Positions 1 through 9,507 of a DNA stretch of 34,349 nt are shown here, in pieces. The stretch is from positions 1 to 34,349 of the forward strand of contig PEXU01000019.1 in NCBI GenBank assembly GCA_002774635.1. Direction: 5' to 3'. The notes under the pieces were generated by a model. The model saw only the letters and a program-made list of their open reading frames with translations. It was not told the origin of the DNA and searched no databases. Both the position numbers and the translations under genes were made by a program. The stretch's first letter is position 1, and every line of letters begins with the position of its first letter. Source of the stretch: Candidatus Kerfeldbacteria bacterium CG08_land_8_20_14_0_20_40_16. GTDB lineage: Bacteria; Patescibacteriota; Patescibacteriia; UM-FILTER-42-10.

Positions 1-259
1 CATAGCCGGTTGCAGCCTGAGAAAATCCAATGGGATAAAAAAGTAGCTTTGACCACCCAAAGGGGTTTTCGTGCAGATCGAAAATTGTGTGTTTAAATTC
101 CCATAAATTCCAGATAAAATAACTTGCATCGTCTCCGTCGGTTGCTGGGATTGAATTTTTAAAGTTAAGTGCTAAAGGAAATGTTAAGATGAGGGCGATA
201 ATAAAAAAACTATAAACAATCACTAAAGACCATTTTAAATTTGATTTCTTATTTAACAA
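1..259 (-). CDS. Partial GT-C-like membrane protein, N-terminal part only, runs off the left edge of the window
   Basis: Open minus-strand frame absent from the ORF track; reads ...NKKSNLKWSLVIVYSFFIIALILTFPLALNFKNSIPATDGDDASYFIWNLWEFKHTIFDLHENPFGWSKLLFYPIGFSQAATGYG; start uncertain (TTG at 259 is one option). Confidence 0.55.
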   Translation of the reverse strand, partial: MLNKKSNLKWSLVIVYSFFIIALILTFPLALNFKNSIPATDGDDASYFIWNLWEFKHTIFDLHENPFGWSKLLFYPIGFSQAATGY

Positions 260-269
260 ATTTGAAACT

Positions 270-1580
270 TTATAATTTATCTTCCTCCATAACTCCGTTG
301 GTTTTCTTTTTTTCAAATAAATACGCCAGAACAAATATTGTTACTATAAAAACTATGTAATTATCATTAAAGAACCGCGAAAAAAGCCAAAAAACAAAAA
401 GAAATATTCCATAATTTGTGAGCATTTGGTTTAGGGAATTATTTCGCTTTTGGACTCGATACAAAAAATAGAATAAAGGAATTCCGACAATAAATTGAAT
501 AATCCAGAAAGGGAAATAATCAAAGATTGATTCCACTCCGGTTTTAGTCATTGCAAGAAACTGAGAAAACCCATAGCCAGTAATCGGATAGCTGGTCAAT
601 AATTTTCCACTGGGATAAAGAAAAATATCTTCCCAAAAAGAATGAAAGTCCCAGATCAAAAACGGCAACAAAATTATCACGCCAATAATAATCATGGGGT
701 AAGTTTGACTTAGAACCGCTTTTACCCGCTGAACCATTTTAGAAAAGGAGTTTGAATTTTGAAAGTAAAGATACAAAAAATAAAAGGGTAGTAACAGCCA
801 GACGGATTGTTTACTCAAACAAGCAAGAGCAAAAGAAATCGATGACGCCCTGTTTTTGCCTCGGGCTAAAAAGTAAACGGTAAGAATAATCAAAAAAATT
901 ACGAAAATATCATTGCGTCCTTCAATAAAGTAATGAATAAAGGGCGGATTAAAAAGAAATAAAATTATCACCAGGAGCGTTTTTTCTTTGAGCTTCCCTA
1001 GTTTTATAAGGAAAAAAACGGATAAAACTAGAGCGATCGCTAATACTATCCTTTGATCATACCAATGAAAAAAAGTTTCCGCTGCCCAATAAAAAGGCAC
1101 GGATGATAAAAAGTAAAAAGGAGGGTAGACATTGTGATAAAGTGCTGGATTGGTAAATACCTCTCCGCTCCGGAATTCCTGGATTTTCCCATCACCCCAT
1201 TCGGCTAAAGGGGTACCCAAGTAATTTTCAGTATAAAAATTCTTTCCTGCTAGCAAGTACTTAATCGCTTCTTCTGTTTGAACTATGCCATCGTGTATTA
1301 AAGAGTACTCATCACCTTTATTCCGATTACAAATATTTGAAACGAAAGGAATAAAAATGACGATTAGTATCATGAAACCGATCAAAAGCGATTTGGCCAA
1401 AATAAAATAATCATGGCATTTTTTTTGATAACGTGTCAAGAGATCAATAAATACCAGTCCGAGGATTATTAAAAAGAAAATAAAATAGATAAATATTCTG
1501 GCATCTTGGTTAGAATCATTAGTGGTCGAGAGCCGCACGAAAACTAGAAGGAAAAGTAAAATTGTATTTAATGATATCAT
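270..1580 (-). CDS. Multi-pass membrane glycosyltransferase-like protein (GT-C/GT87-like)
   Basis: 436 aa ORF, many TM segments, typical GT-C style (FFIEGRNDIFVIFL, YNVYPPFYFLSSVPFYW). Confidence 0.6.
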   Translation of the reverse strand: MISLNTILLFLLVFVRLSTTNDSNQDARIFIYFIFFLIILGLVFIDLLTRYQKKCHDYFILAKSLLIGFMILIVIFIPFVSNICNRNKGDEYSLIHDGIVQTEEAIKYLLAGKNFYTENYLGTPLAEWGDGKIQEFRSGEVFTNPALYHNVYPPFYFLSSVPFYWAAETFFHWYDQRIVLAIALVLSVFFLIKLGKLKEKTLLVIILFLFNPPFIHYFIEGRNDIFVIFLIILTVYFLARGKNRASSISFALACLSKQSVWLLLPFYFLYLYFQNSNSFSKMVQRVKAVLSQTYPMIIIGVIILLPFLIWDFHSFWEDIFLYPSGKLLTSYPITGYGFSQFLAMTKTGVESIFDYFPFWIIQFIVGIPLFYFLYRVQKRNNSLNQMLTNYGIFLFVFWLFSRFFNDNYIVFIVTIFVLAYLFEKKKTNGVMEEDKL

Positions 1581-2222
1581 CTAGTTTGCTTTCTGATATT
1601 TAATTATCCAATACATTCCCAGGTGGATTTTCTTTTCTAATACCCGCCGCATCCCGGCCGAATCAAAAAAATCATTTAGAATCCGGCTGTTAAACTGATG
1701 AATGTGAACATCGTGCCAAACCTTGCCCCGGCCTTTAGTCCAAAAGAACCAGACCATCTTAAATAATGCATTTTCCCTGGGAACAGCCAGAATAAAAATT
1801 CCTTTCGGCCTTAACACCCTTCTTATTTCTTGGGAAACAAATTTAAGATTGGGAATGTGTTCCAGTACATCAAAAGCGGTAACGGCATCAAAGGAATTAT
1901 CAGCAAACGGAATTCCCTTCTGAATATCGGCGGTCTGGAATTTTAAATGCGGGTACTTTTTTTGGGCGTATTCAATGGCTTTTTCTGAAATATCTAAACC
2001 GGTAGTAATAATTCTTAGATAATTCGCGATTTGGGATGTCATTAGGCCACCGTGGCATCCTAAGTCTAATACTTCGCTCCCAACACTATTGAGTAATTCT
2101 GGAAGAATTGCAAATCTTTTTTTATGCCAATATCGCTGAAAGAAATTCTTTTTGATTCCCTGATCGTAATAATCGGGCGGCACCTGGCGATGATTTTGAT
2201 CTAGTTGATCAGACGATAGCAC
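1581..2222 (-). CDS. Class I SAM-dependent methyltransferase
   Basis: Motif I VLDLGCHGGLMT, then FDAVTAFDVLEHI and RRVLRPKGIFILAVP. Confidence 0.85.
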   Translation of the reverse strand: MLSSDQLDQNHRQVPPDYYDQGIKKNFFQRYWHKKRFAILPELLNSVGSEVLDLGCHGGLMTSQIANYLRIITTGLDISEKAIEYAQKKYPHLKFQTADIQKGIPFADNSFDAVTAFDVLEHIPNLKFVSQEIRRVLRPKGIFILAVPRENALFKMVWFFWTKGRGKVWHDVHIHQFNSRILNDFFDSAGMRRVLEKKIHLGMYWIIKYQKAN

Positions 2223-2224
2223 AA

Positions 2225-3850
2225 TTATTGCTTTATTTGATAAATTTTAGCCTCTTGATCTTCATAGACCAATCTAAAATGAGAGTCGTTTTTAAAATTG
2301 TTATCCATCGCCACGTGGTCTTTCTCTAAAAAAACGGTGGCGTTTTGGAAATCATTCTTAATTATATCATAAAGGTTGTTTCTTTCTTCTCCGGTAGTAA
2401 TATGGACCCATTTCCAGTAAAGATCCTGGTTGTATTGATACATAAAGGTGGGGTCTAGCCCGACAATATAGTGATTATGGATATTGTGGTAAAAAAGAAT
2501 GGGGAACTCGTCCCAGTCGCTATGCAACACCAATGATCCTTCGGGGGTGTTATTTTCTAACCAGGTGCTGGCGGCCTGGAATTTATCATAGCGCAATCCC
2601 GTGCCGAAACTACTGTGTTCCTGTTTTAAATCCCTAAGAACAATGGTGGGTACGACAACCAGAAAGTAGATGACCAGCACAGTAAAAATCAATTTTTTGC
2701 TGAAATAATAAGAAGTCATCTTCCTTAATAAGGCACGAAAGTCCATCTTTTGAAGGAAGGGATGGATAGCAAAAGCGCCGAAGAGCATTCCGAAAGGAAC
2801 AAAATATTCCACATAACGGCGGGATTTTAAGGTTAAAACCAAGAAGAACAAGGTAAGGATTAATAAAACGAAAGACTTTCTGCTCTGCTTTCGAATAGTA
2901 AGGAAAAAAATTACTAAAGCAGCGGCTAAGACCAAAAAAAGAAATACGGCATTGGGCACCAACCGAGTAAATTGATAAGGATACCACTCCCCTCCTACTC
3001 CAATCATCTTTTGATAATTGACAATTCCGATTTCTACCAATTGAGACCAGTAAAAAGAAAGGTTTTTGGGAAAATAGGGATTAATAACCAAACCGGTTAA
3101 AATTCCGCTTAAAGCGGTTAAAATTAATTTTATTTCTTTTCCTTTAAAAATTAAAGAGGAAAGTGACGGCCGATATCGAAATATTTTATTAAGTATCCCG
3201 TTTCTTTTTTCTTGAAAGCGGAAAACAACACTGATTATCCCATAGATTAAGGTTAAAACCAGCGCTAAAGGAAAACCTCCGTAGGCCCAGACAAAAACGG
3301 CGGAAATGATAAACAGTAATTTTAGCCGGTAATTAAAAACACACCAAAGAATCGCTAAAAGAAAAATAAGGGAAACCGAAGGCGCTTTGGCCAGACTGAT
3401 CCGGAAAGTGAACGGTTCAGTAAACAGCAAAAGAATACTGTACAGTCCGGCCAATCTAATTTCCTCTTTTTTCAAAAACCAATAAAATCCAGTGACTAAA
3501 AAAGCGCCCAAAAAAATGGTGGCGATTTTAATTCCAATGGCCGGGCTCAAAATAGTCAAAAAAGGAATTAAAAAAACATGATATAAAAAATGCTGGTCGG
3601 CGTAGGCTTTTCCTAATATAGTATAGTCCGAAAGCCAAGGGAAATTGTGGGCCAAGTTCCCGTCTCGAATCAGCAAGCTCATTTTCATATGATAAAATGA
3701 ATCCGGGTCAGGAAAATCCGGCGTATATTGGATATAAAAAAACACTCCGAAAGCAATTAAGAAGATAAGCAGATATCCCAATAGCTCCTTCTCGGATCGA
3801 GAAAGAAATTTAAGCCTTAGTAGGGATAGGATGGTCTTCATTTTGGCCAA
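2225..3850 (-). CDS. Multi-pass membrane protein, STT3/GT-C-like
   Basis: 541 aa, N-terminal TM then PDFPDPDSFYHMKMSLLIRDG (STT3-like luminal DxD region), multiple TMs, soluble C-terminus. Confidence 0.6.
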   Translation of the reverse strand: MAKMKTILSLLRLKFLSRSEKELLGYLLIFLIAFGVFFYIQYTPDFPDPDSFYHMKMSLLIRDGNLAHNFPWLSDYTILGKAYADQHFLYHVFLIPFLTILSPAIGIKIATIFLGAFLVTGFYWFLKKEEIRLAGLYSILLLFTEPFTFRISLAKAPSVSLIFLLAILWCVFNYRLKLLFIISAVFVWAYGGFPLALVLTLIYGIISVVFRFQEKRNGILNKIFRYRPSLSSLIFKGKEIKLILTALSGILTGLVINPYFPKNLSFYWSQLVEIGIVNYQKMIGVGGEWYPYQFTRLVPNAVFLFLVLAAALVIFFLTIRKQSRKSFVLLILTLFFLVLTLKSRRYVEYFVPFGMLFGAFAIHPFLQKMDFRALLRKMTSYYFSKKLIFTVLVIYFLVVVPTIVLRDLKQEHSSFGTGLRYDKFQAASTWLENNTPEGSLVLHSDWDEFPILFYHNIHNHYIVGLDPTFMYQYNQDLYWKWVHITTGEERNNLYDIIKNDFQNATVFLEKDHVAMDNNFKNDSHFRLVYEDQEAKIYQIKQ

Positions 3851-3932
3851 TTCTCCGCAAAATTAAAAAATCACCGGCTGCCGTCTCCCGCTCAAGATTC
3901 TTATCAAGCATGGATATAAGAATCTTACAAAA

Positions 3933-5012
3933 TTAGTGTTTCTTTAGTTCTTCCTTGAAATAATCAACCCAAGGAATCAGAGCAGGATTAATCCCGTTCA
4001 GCATTGCTAAATAAAAACTGACGTAACCTCCCAAAGAAAGAACTTCAAAAACTTGTTCAATTTTTGTCTTGGTGCTGGGCTTATAGGTGATGGCCTTAAT
4101 TTTATGTTTTTGAATAACTTTTTTAGTGATAGCATGCCTGATTCTAACCCGGGGATGGTATAAATCGGATTCCAAGAATAGAAAGATTAAAGAACCCCGA
4201 TTGGTCTTTGGATTTTTTAGTCCTTCCATTAAATGATGATCTAGCTCTGGAATAACAAAATAAGTGGCAAAGTTTTTGCTATTCTCATTCAATTGGTTAG
4301 CAAAGGTATGAGTATTGGCGATCAAAAACTCTGATCCAAACAAGATAGGAATTTTGTCCTGGCAGGCTAGAGCAATTCTCTTGGCAGGATTTTTCTTTGT
4401 CGGATTAGCAAAACCGAAACGGCGATTCGTTTTTTGCAATGTCTGAAACACCTTTTTCATTTCATTGTCTGTCACTTTAATAAATCCACATTTTTTCAGC
4501 AGTCCAATCTGGCCTACTACCGAATAGCCCACGCCCATTCGCGGCTCGCCGCAGGGATTATGAATGGGATTAAAAATATAGCCGGGCAGCTTTTGTTTTT
4601 TTAAAAATCGGGCCAGCTGGCCGCCGGTAGTGATTCCTAAAATTTTGGCTTTTTTCTTTAAAGCCAGGCGGGCGGTATTAAGCGGCTCCTCCGTGGTGCC
4701 GGAATAGCTGGAAAGAAGGTAGAGTGTGTCCGAAGAAAAAGAAGCCGGAAGACAGTAACTATGAATCACCTGCAAGGGAATTTTCAGCTGATCATAAAAA
4801 AGCGACTGGATGATATGACCGCCCAGGGCGGATCCGCCCATGCCGTTGATTAAAATCCTTTTCGCTTTTCGGTAAGAGGAAGGGATTCTAATCTTTGACA
4901 CCTCGCGCCACGCCTGAAGGCACTGTTTTCCCAATGACTCCAAAGACATCCGCATCTTATTTTTATCCAGTCTTTCGATTCGAGAAATTTGATCTATAAT
5001 ATCCATAATCAT
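3933..5012 (-). CDS. Bifunctional phosphoglucose/phosphomannose isomerase family (SIS domain)
   Basis: ILINGMGGSALGGHIIQSL, LYLLSSYSGTTEEPLNTARLALKK, NSKNFATYFVIPELDHHLMEG. Confidence 0.8.
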   Translation of the reverse strand: MIMDIIDQISRIERLDKNKMRMSLESLGKQCLQAWREVSKIRIPSSYRKAKRILINGMGGSALGGHIIQSLFYDQLKIPLQVIHSYCLPASFSSDTLYLLSSYSGTTEEPLNTARLALKKKAKILGITTGGQLARFLKKQKLPGYIFNPIHNPCGEPRMGVGYSVVGQIGLLKKCGFIKVTDNEMKKVFQTLQKTNRRFGFANPTKKNPAKRIALACQDKIPILFGSEFLIANTHTFANQLNENSKNFATYFVIPELDHHLMEGLKNPKTNRGSLIFLFLESDLYHPRVRIRHAITKKVIQKHKIKAITYKPSTKTKIEQVFEVLSLGGYVSFYLAMLNGINPALIPWVDYFKEELKKH

Positions 5013-5079
5013 TTTTAACTTTGAGACAAGTATATCAATTTTTTTTCGTCATTACAAGCAAAAGTTGAATCAGATTGCA

Positions 5080-5108
5080 TTGACTTTAGACCAATTCTCT
5101 GTTATATT
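5080..5108 (+). promoter_or_regulatory. Candidate sigma70-type promoter for the yebC-ruvC transcript
   Basis: TTGACT (5080-5085), 17-nt spacer, TATATT (5103-5108). Confidence 0.5.
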
Positions 5109-5139
5109 TTTAGCACAAACTACATTTTTTCTAAGCAAA

Positions 5140-5258
5140 CCCCGTTACTTGACGGTGGGACATTATACCTGCGGAATACGACTTCACTGCCGAACAATCC
5201 CGTTAGAAACCAATGTCTTTAACGGAGTAAAAGACCACCGGGCCTTCAAGTAACGGGG
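5140..5258 (+). ncRNA. Candidate structured 5' leader RNA upstream of yebC
   Basis: Perfect 13-bp closing stem CCCCGTTACTTGA (5140-5152)/TCAAGTAACGGGG (5246-5258), extended by CGGTGG (5153-5158)/CCACCG (5235-5240) and GACATT (5159-5164)/AATGTC (5212-5217); alternative CCGTTA (5200-5205)/TAACGG (5220-5225). Confidence 0.55.
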
Positions 5259-5272
5259 CAAATGAGACCAAT

Positions 5273-6001
5273 ATGTCGGGACACTCAAAATGGGCACAAA
5301 TTAAAAGACAAAAAGGAGTGGCTGATGCAAAAAAAGGCACTCTTTTTACTAAACTGGCCAATACCATTACCATTGCCGCTCGGGAAGGAGGGGGAAATCC
5401 CGAAATTAATTTTAAATTGCGGCTGGCCTTGGAAAAAGCTCGGCAGGCCAACATGCCCAAAGAAAATATGGAACGGGCGATTAAAAGAGGAACGGGCGAA
5501 CTGGGAGGAGTTCAAATTGAAGAAATAACCTACGAGGCCTTCGGACCGGAAGGAATCACTCTACTGATTGAAACGGTAACGGATAATAAAAATCGGACGG
5601 CCTCAGAAATTCGCAGAATCGTTACTAAACACGGCGGGCGACTAGGAGAAGCCAATAGCGTCAACTGGATGTTTGAGCGTAAAGGCGTTATTTATTTCAA
5701 AAAACCCAGTTTGGCGGAAGAAAAAGAGGCTCTGGAGCTGGAGCTGATTGACCAGGGAGCGGAAGACTTTAAAGAAGAGGGTGAGGTATTTATTGTTTAT
5801 TCCTTGCCCGCTGATCTGGAAAAAATAAAAATAATAATAGAGGGAAAAAATATTCCCGTTGAGCACGCCACCGCGGAATTTATTGCTAAAAATCCTCTGG
5901 ACCATTCCCAAATAAAAAATCCCGAAAAAATTCAGAAGTTTCTAGAGGAACTGGAAAACAGCGAAGAAGTAAATAACTTCTATTCCAACTATGAAGAATA
6001 G
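5273..6001 (+). CDS. yebC: YebC/PmpR family protein
   Basis: MSGHSKWAQIKRQKGVADAKKGTLFTKLANTI..., hallmark YebC N-terminus. Confidence 0.95.
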   Translation: MSGHSKWAQIKRQKGVADAKKGTLFTKLANTITIAAREGGGNPEINFKLRLALEKARQANMPKENMERAIKRGTGELGGVQIEEITYEAFGPEGITLLIETVTDNKNRTASEIRRIVTKHGGRLGEANSVNWMFERKGVIYFKKPSLAEEKEALELELIDQGAEDFKEEGEVFIVYSLPADLEKIKIIIEGKNIPVEHATAEFIAKNPLDHSQIKNPEKIQKFLEELENSEEVNNFYSNYEE

Positions 6002-6482
6002 CAAGGAGCAATTAGTGTTGGGGATCGATCCCGGAGTGGCCAGCGTCGGCTGGGCGGTAGTCAGGGGAAAAAATGATTCCGTATCCTTTCAACAGGCCGG
6101 CTGCATCAAAACCAGCAAGCTTGACCTCTTTGGCAAGAGGCTGGAATTGATCTACCAGGCAATCAACGCCATAATAAAAAAATATCATCCTGACGTAATT
6201 GCTATTGAACAGCTCTTCTTTTATAAAAACGTCAAAACAGCTATTGCCGTCAGCCAGGCGCGGGGAGTGATTCTGCTGGCGGCGGAACAGGCGGGCCTGC
6301 CGATCACCGAATTCACGCCACTAGAAGTAAAGCAGGCCGTCTGCGGCTACGGCCGGGCGGAAAAACAGCAGATCCAGAAAATGATCAAAGTCCTGCTTCA
6401 ATTGGAAAAAATCCCCCAGCCCGATGATGCCGCGGATGCGCTGGCCATTGCAGTATGCAGTTTGATTACCAAAGAATACTAA
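5991..6482 (+). CDS. ruvC: Crossover junction endodeoxyribonuclease RuvC
   Basis: VLGIDPGVASVGWAVV, IEQLFFYKNVKTAIAVSQARGVIL, PDDAADALAIAVC; overlaps yebC by 11 nt. Confidence 0.95.
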   Translation: MKNSKEQLVLGIDPGVASVGWAVVRGKNDSVSFQQAGCIKTSKLDLFGKRLELIYQAINAIIKKYHPDVIAIEQLFFYKNVKTAIAVSQARGVILLAAEQAGLPITEFTPLEVKQAVCGYGRAEKQQIQKMIKVLLQLEKIPQPDDAADALAIAVCSLITKEY

Positions 6483-6506
6483 TGAGATAGTTATTTGTTA
6501 GTGTTA

Positions 6507-6560
6507 GTAGGTACAGAGCTTGCTCTGCCTTAGTGTTTGGCGAGCAAGCTCGCCACCTAC
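6507..6560. repeat. REP-like palindromic element, three-way-junction shape
   Basis: GTAGGT (6507-6512)/ACCTAC (6555-6560) enclosing hairpins AGAGC-tt-GCTCT and GGCGAGC-aa-GCTCGCC (6539-6554). Confidence 0.6.
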
Positions 6561-6587
6561 AAGCTAACTTCCTACAAGCTAAACTAT

Positions 6588-8078
6588 ATGCAACAATTTC
6601 TAAACATTGTTTCCGTTTCTTCGGAAGTGGATCCCTTTTCCAAAAGCGGCGGGCTGGCCGATGTGGCGCGCGCCCTTCCCAAAGCTTTAAAAAGACTGGG
6701 GCACAACGTCATTGTTATTACCCCTCTGCATGGCACCGCTCTGCATAAAGATTTTAAACTGAAAAAAATCAAGCAGGATGTTCCGGTTGAAATCGACTCT
6801 TCTGCTACGGTAAAAGCTGAATTTTGGGAAGGGACCTTACCGGCTGGGGTGCCGGTTTACTTTATTAATCATAGCCGGTTCTTTTCTTCTCATAAAAAAA
6901 TCTACGGCTCTAAAACAGAAAATCTTAGATTCTATTTCTTTGATCTGGCGGTTTTTGAATTGCTTCAATATTTATCCTTCAAGCCGGACATTATCCAGTG
7001 CCACGAATGGCACACCGGCCTGGTTCCTTATTTGCTGAAAACTAGATTCTCGGACCATCCCTTGTTTAAAGAAGCCGCTACCGTCTTCACTATTCACAAT
7101 CTCGCTTTCCAAATGGGCAAAAACTGGTGGGAGGTTCCGCTGAAGCAGAAAGACGACGGCTATTCCAAGCTGCCCTTGTTTAAAGAGAAAAGCAAAATCG
7201 AAAACATCAACCTGGCCAAACGGGGGATCATCCATGCCGACATCATCAATACCGTTTCGGAACAGTATTCCGAAGAGATTATGACTAAAAAGTTCGGGCA
7301 GGCCTTAGACCGTATTCTGCAGAACCGGGCCGACCGCCTGTTCGGAATAATCAACGGAATCGATTATCGCGATTATAATCCCGCCTCTGACCCCGGCCTT
7401 TACAAGAATTACGACTTTAACTCCCTGCACTTAAAAACCAAGAATAAGCTCTTTCTGCAAAGGATGTTTAATCTTCCGGAAAACCCGAAAGTGCCCTTAA
7501 TTGCCATGGTCTCGCGCATCACCGAACAGAAAGGATTTGATTTAGTAATGGACATCATTGATCCCCTGCTCCGGCTGGATCTTCAAATTGTGGTTATGGG
7601 CGGCGGGGACAAAAAATACGAAAGTTTCTTCCGCAAATACATCAAAAAAAATCCGAAAAAAATCGCCGCTCATCTTAAGTTCGACATCCTGCATGCCACC
7701 AAGGTGTATGCCGGATCAGACATGTTTCTAATGCCTTCCCGCTTCGAGCCCTGCGGACTAGGCCAGATGATCAGCCTCCGTTATGGCTCGATCCCCATTG
7801 TCCGGGCTACCGGCGGGCTGGTCGACACCATTACCGACTACAACGCCCGCACCAAAAAAGGGAATGGCTTCACGTTCAAAACCTACGACTCGCGGGATTT
7901 ATTGGTGGCCATTACCCGCGCCATTGAAAACCACAAGCACCGCGAAGAATGGATTGAGCTGATGAAAAAAGGAATGCAGTTGAGTTTTTCTTGGAAAGTT
8001 CCCGCTAAAAAATACATTTTATTGTTCCGCAAAGCGATTAAGAACCGAGAATTATCTGAAGCAAAGAAGAATGAATAA
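6588..8078 (+). CDS. glgA: Glycogen/starch synthase (GT5), copy 1
   Basis: MQQFLNIVSVSSEVDPFSKSGGLADVARALPKAL, HCHEWHTGLVPYLL-type motif, MPSRFEPCGLGQM; track start 6537 lies in the upstream palindrome, so ATG 6588 is preferred. Confidence 0.9.
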   Translation: MQQFLNIVSVSSEVDPFSKSGGLADVARALPKALKRLGHNVIVITPLHGTALHKDFKLKKIKQDVPVEIDSSATVKAEFWEGTLPAGVPVYFINHSRFFSSHKKIYGSKTENLRFYFFDLAVFELLQYLSFKPDIIQCHEWHTGLVPYLLKTRFSDHPLFKEAATVFTIHNLAFQMGKNWWEVPLKQKDDGYSKLPLFKEKSKIENINLAKRGIIHADIINTVSEQYSEEIMTKKFGQALDRILQNRADRLFGIINGIDYRDYNPASDPGLYKNYDFNSLHLKTKNKLFLQRMFNLPENPKVPLIAMVSRITEQKGFDLVMDIIDPLLRLDLQIVVMGGGDKKYESFFRKYIKKNPKKIAAHLKFDILHATKVYAGSDMFLMPSRFEPCGLGQMISLRYGSIPIVRATGGLVDTITDYNARTKKGNGFTFKTYDSRDLLVAITRAIENHKHREEWIELMKKGMQLSFSWKVPAKKYILLFRKAIKNRELSEAKKNE

Positions 8079-9294
8079 AGTGAAATGGGCCAATTTGCTC
8101 CATATTTACCAGCCGCCGGACTGGGACCCCAAAGTGATCAAAAAAGTGGCGCGGGAAAGCTACCGGCCAGTTTTAAACATTCTAAAAAAACAAAAGAATG
8201 TTAAAATCACTCTGAACATCAATGGTTCGCTGACCGAACAGCTTGCGCGTCTGAAACTAACTGATCTAATATCCGATTTAAAACTGCTAGCGAAAGATGG
8301 GCAAATTGAATTTGTGGGCAGCGCGAAATACCACGTGCTACTTCCCAAACTGCCGGCTTCGGAAATAATCCGCCAGATCCGATTAAACACCCAAATCAAC
8401 CAAAAATATTTTGGGAAACTCTACCGACCCAAGGGTTTTTTCTCTCCGGAACTATGCTTCAGTAATTCTGTCGCCCGCCTGGTAGCCAAGGAAAAATTCA
8501 ACTGGATGGCTTTGGATGAGATTGCCTTGACCGGAAAATTAAAAGCGGTAGACTGGCAGCAGGGTTATCAAATTAAAGGAACGAAACTTAAAATAATTTT
8601 CCGAAACCGGCTGGTCAGCGACTATTTTCTGTCCCAGCCCCTTCTAGCAGTAAAAAAACTGTTCCGTCAGCTTTATCAAAAAAATCAGCCGATTATTCTG
8701 GCGCTGGACGGGGAAACTTTCGGCCACCACCGGCCGGGCATGGATCGGACTTTTTCCGAACTTCTAAAAGACGAGGCGACGGAAAAGGTTACTTACTCGG
8801 AATATTTAAAAGGATTAAAGGATTTTAAAAAAATTAATCCCCTCGCCTCCAGTTGGGCCTCTTCGGAAAAGGAATTGAAGAAGGGAGTTGCTTACGAACT
8901 GTGGGACCATCCTAACAATCCGATTCACCAGCAACAGTGGGAACTTTTCCGGCTGGCAGTGGAAACGGTACAAAGCAGAAAAAATGACCCATATTACCCG
9001 CGAGCAAGAGCGCTTTTAGACCAGAGTCTGAACAGCGATCCGTTTTGGTGGGCCTCGGCCCATCCTTGGTGGAGCGTGGAAATAATTGAAGAGGGCGCGC
9101 TGCGCTTAATCAAGGTAATCAGTCTACTTAAGACCGCACCCAAGCCAAAATTAAAAAAGGCTCAAGCACTTTCTAAAAAAATAATTAACTTAGCCCGCCT
9201 GTGGCAGAATTCCGGCCAAGCTAAAAAAGAGCGCCGAATGTTTTTGGCCGGCTATCATAAAACCGCCTATTTGGCTGGTAAAAAGATTATTTAA
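8071..9294 (+). CDS. GH57 family protein, copy 1
   Basis: WANLLHIYQPP, YRPKGFFSPELCFS, ALDGETFGHHRPGMD, PFWWASAHPWWS. Confidence 0.8.
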   Translation: MNKVKWANLLHIYQPPDWDPKVIKKVARESYRPVLNILKKQKNVKITLNINGSLTEQLARLKLTDLISDLKLLAKDGQIEFVGSAKYHVLLPKLPASEIIRQIRLNTQINQKYFGKLYRPKGFFSPELCFSNSVARLVAKEKFNWMALDEIALTGKLKAVDWQQGYQIKGTKLKIIFRNRLVSDYFLSQPLLAVKKLFRQLYQKNQPIILALDGETFGHHRPGMDRTFSELLKDEATEKVTYSEYLKGLKDFKKINPLASSWASSEKELKKGVAYELWDHPNNPIHQQQWELFRLAVETVQSRKNDPYYPRARALLDQSLNSDPFWWASAHPWWSVEIIEEGALRLIKVISLLKTAPKPKLKKAQALSKKIINLARLWQNSGQAKKERRMFLAGYHKTAYLAGKKII

Positions 9295-9507
9295 CAACTA
9301 TATTAAAGTTCATCTGATTATTGATAACAATTAAAACTACAAATCCGAAATTATAAATCCTGATTTTCCAAACCTTGCCTTTAAACAACTGTTTCGAATT
9401 TAGAACATTAGAATTTAGATTTCGTCGTGAGCTCAGTCGAACGATATTGTTTCGAATTTCGAATTTCATCAACCATATATATTATTAATCATCTGACACT
9501 AAACAAC

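Noticed and set aside
5065-5253. 62-aa plus-strand ORF upstream of yebC
   Set aside because: Covers the promoter and the strongly self-complementary leader; no recognisable protein features; better explained as RNA.
9424-9446. Imperfect palindrome TCGTCGTGAGCTCAGTCGAACGA between the two GH57 genes
   Set aside because: Resembles widespread short intergenic repeats; too short and imperfect to interpret alone.
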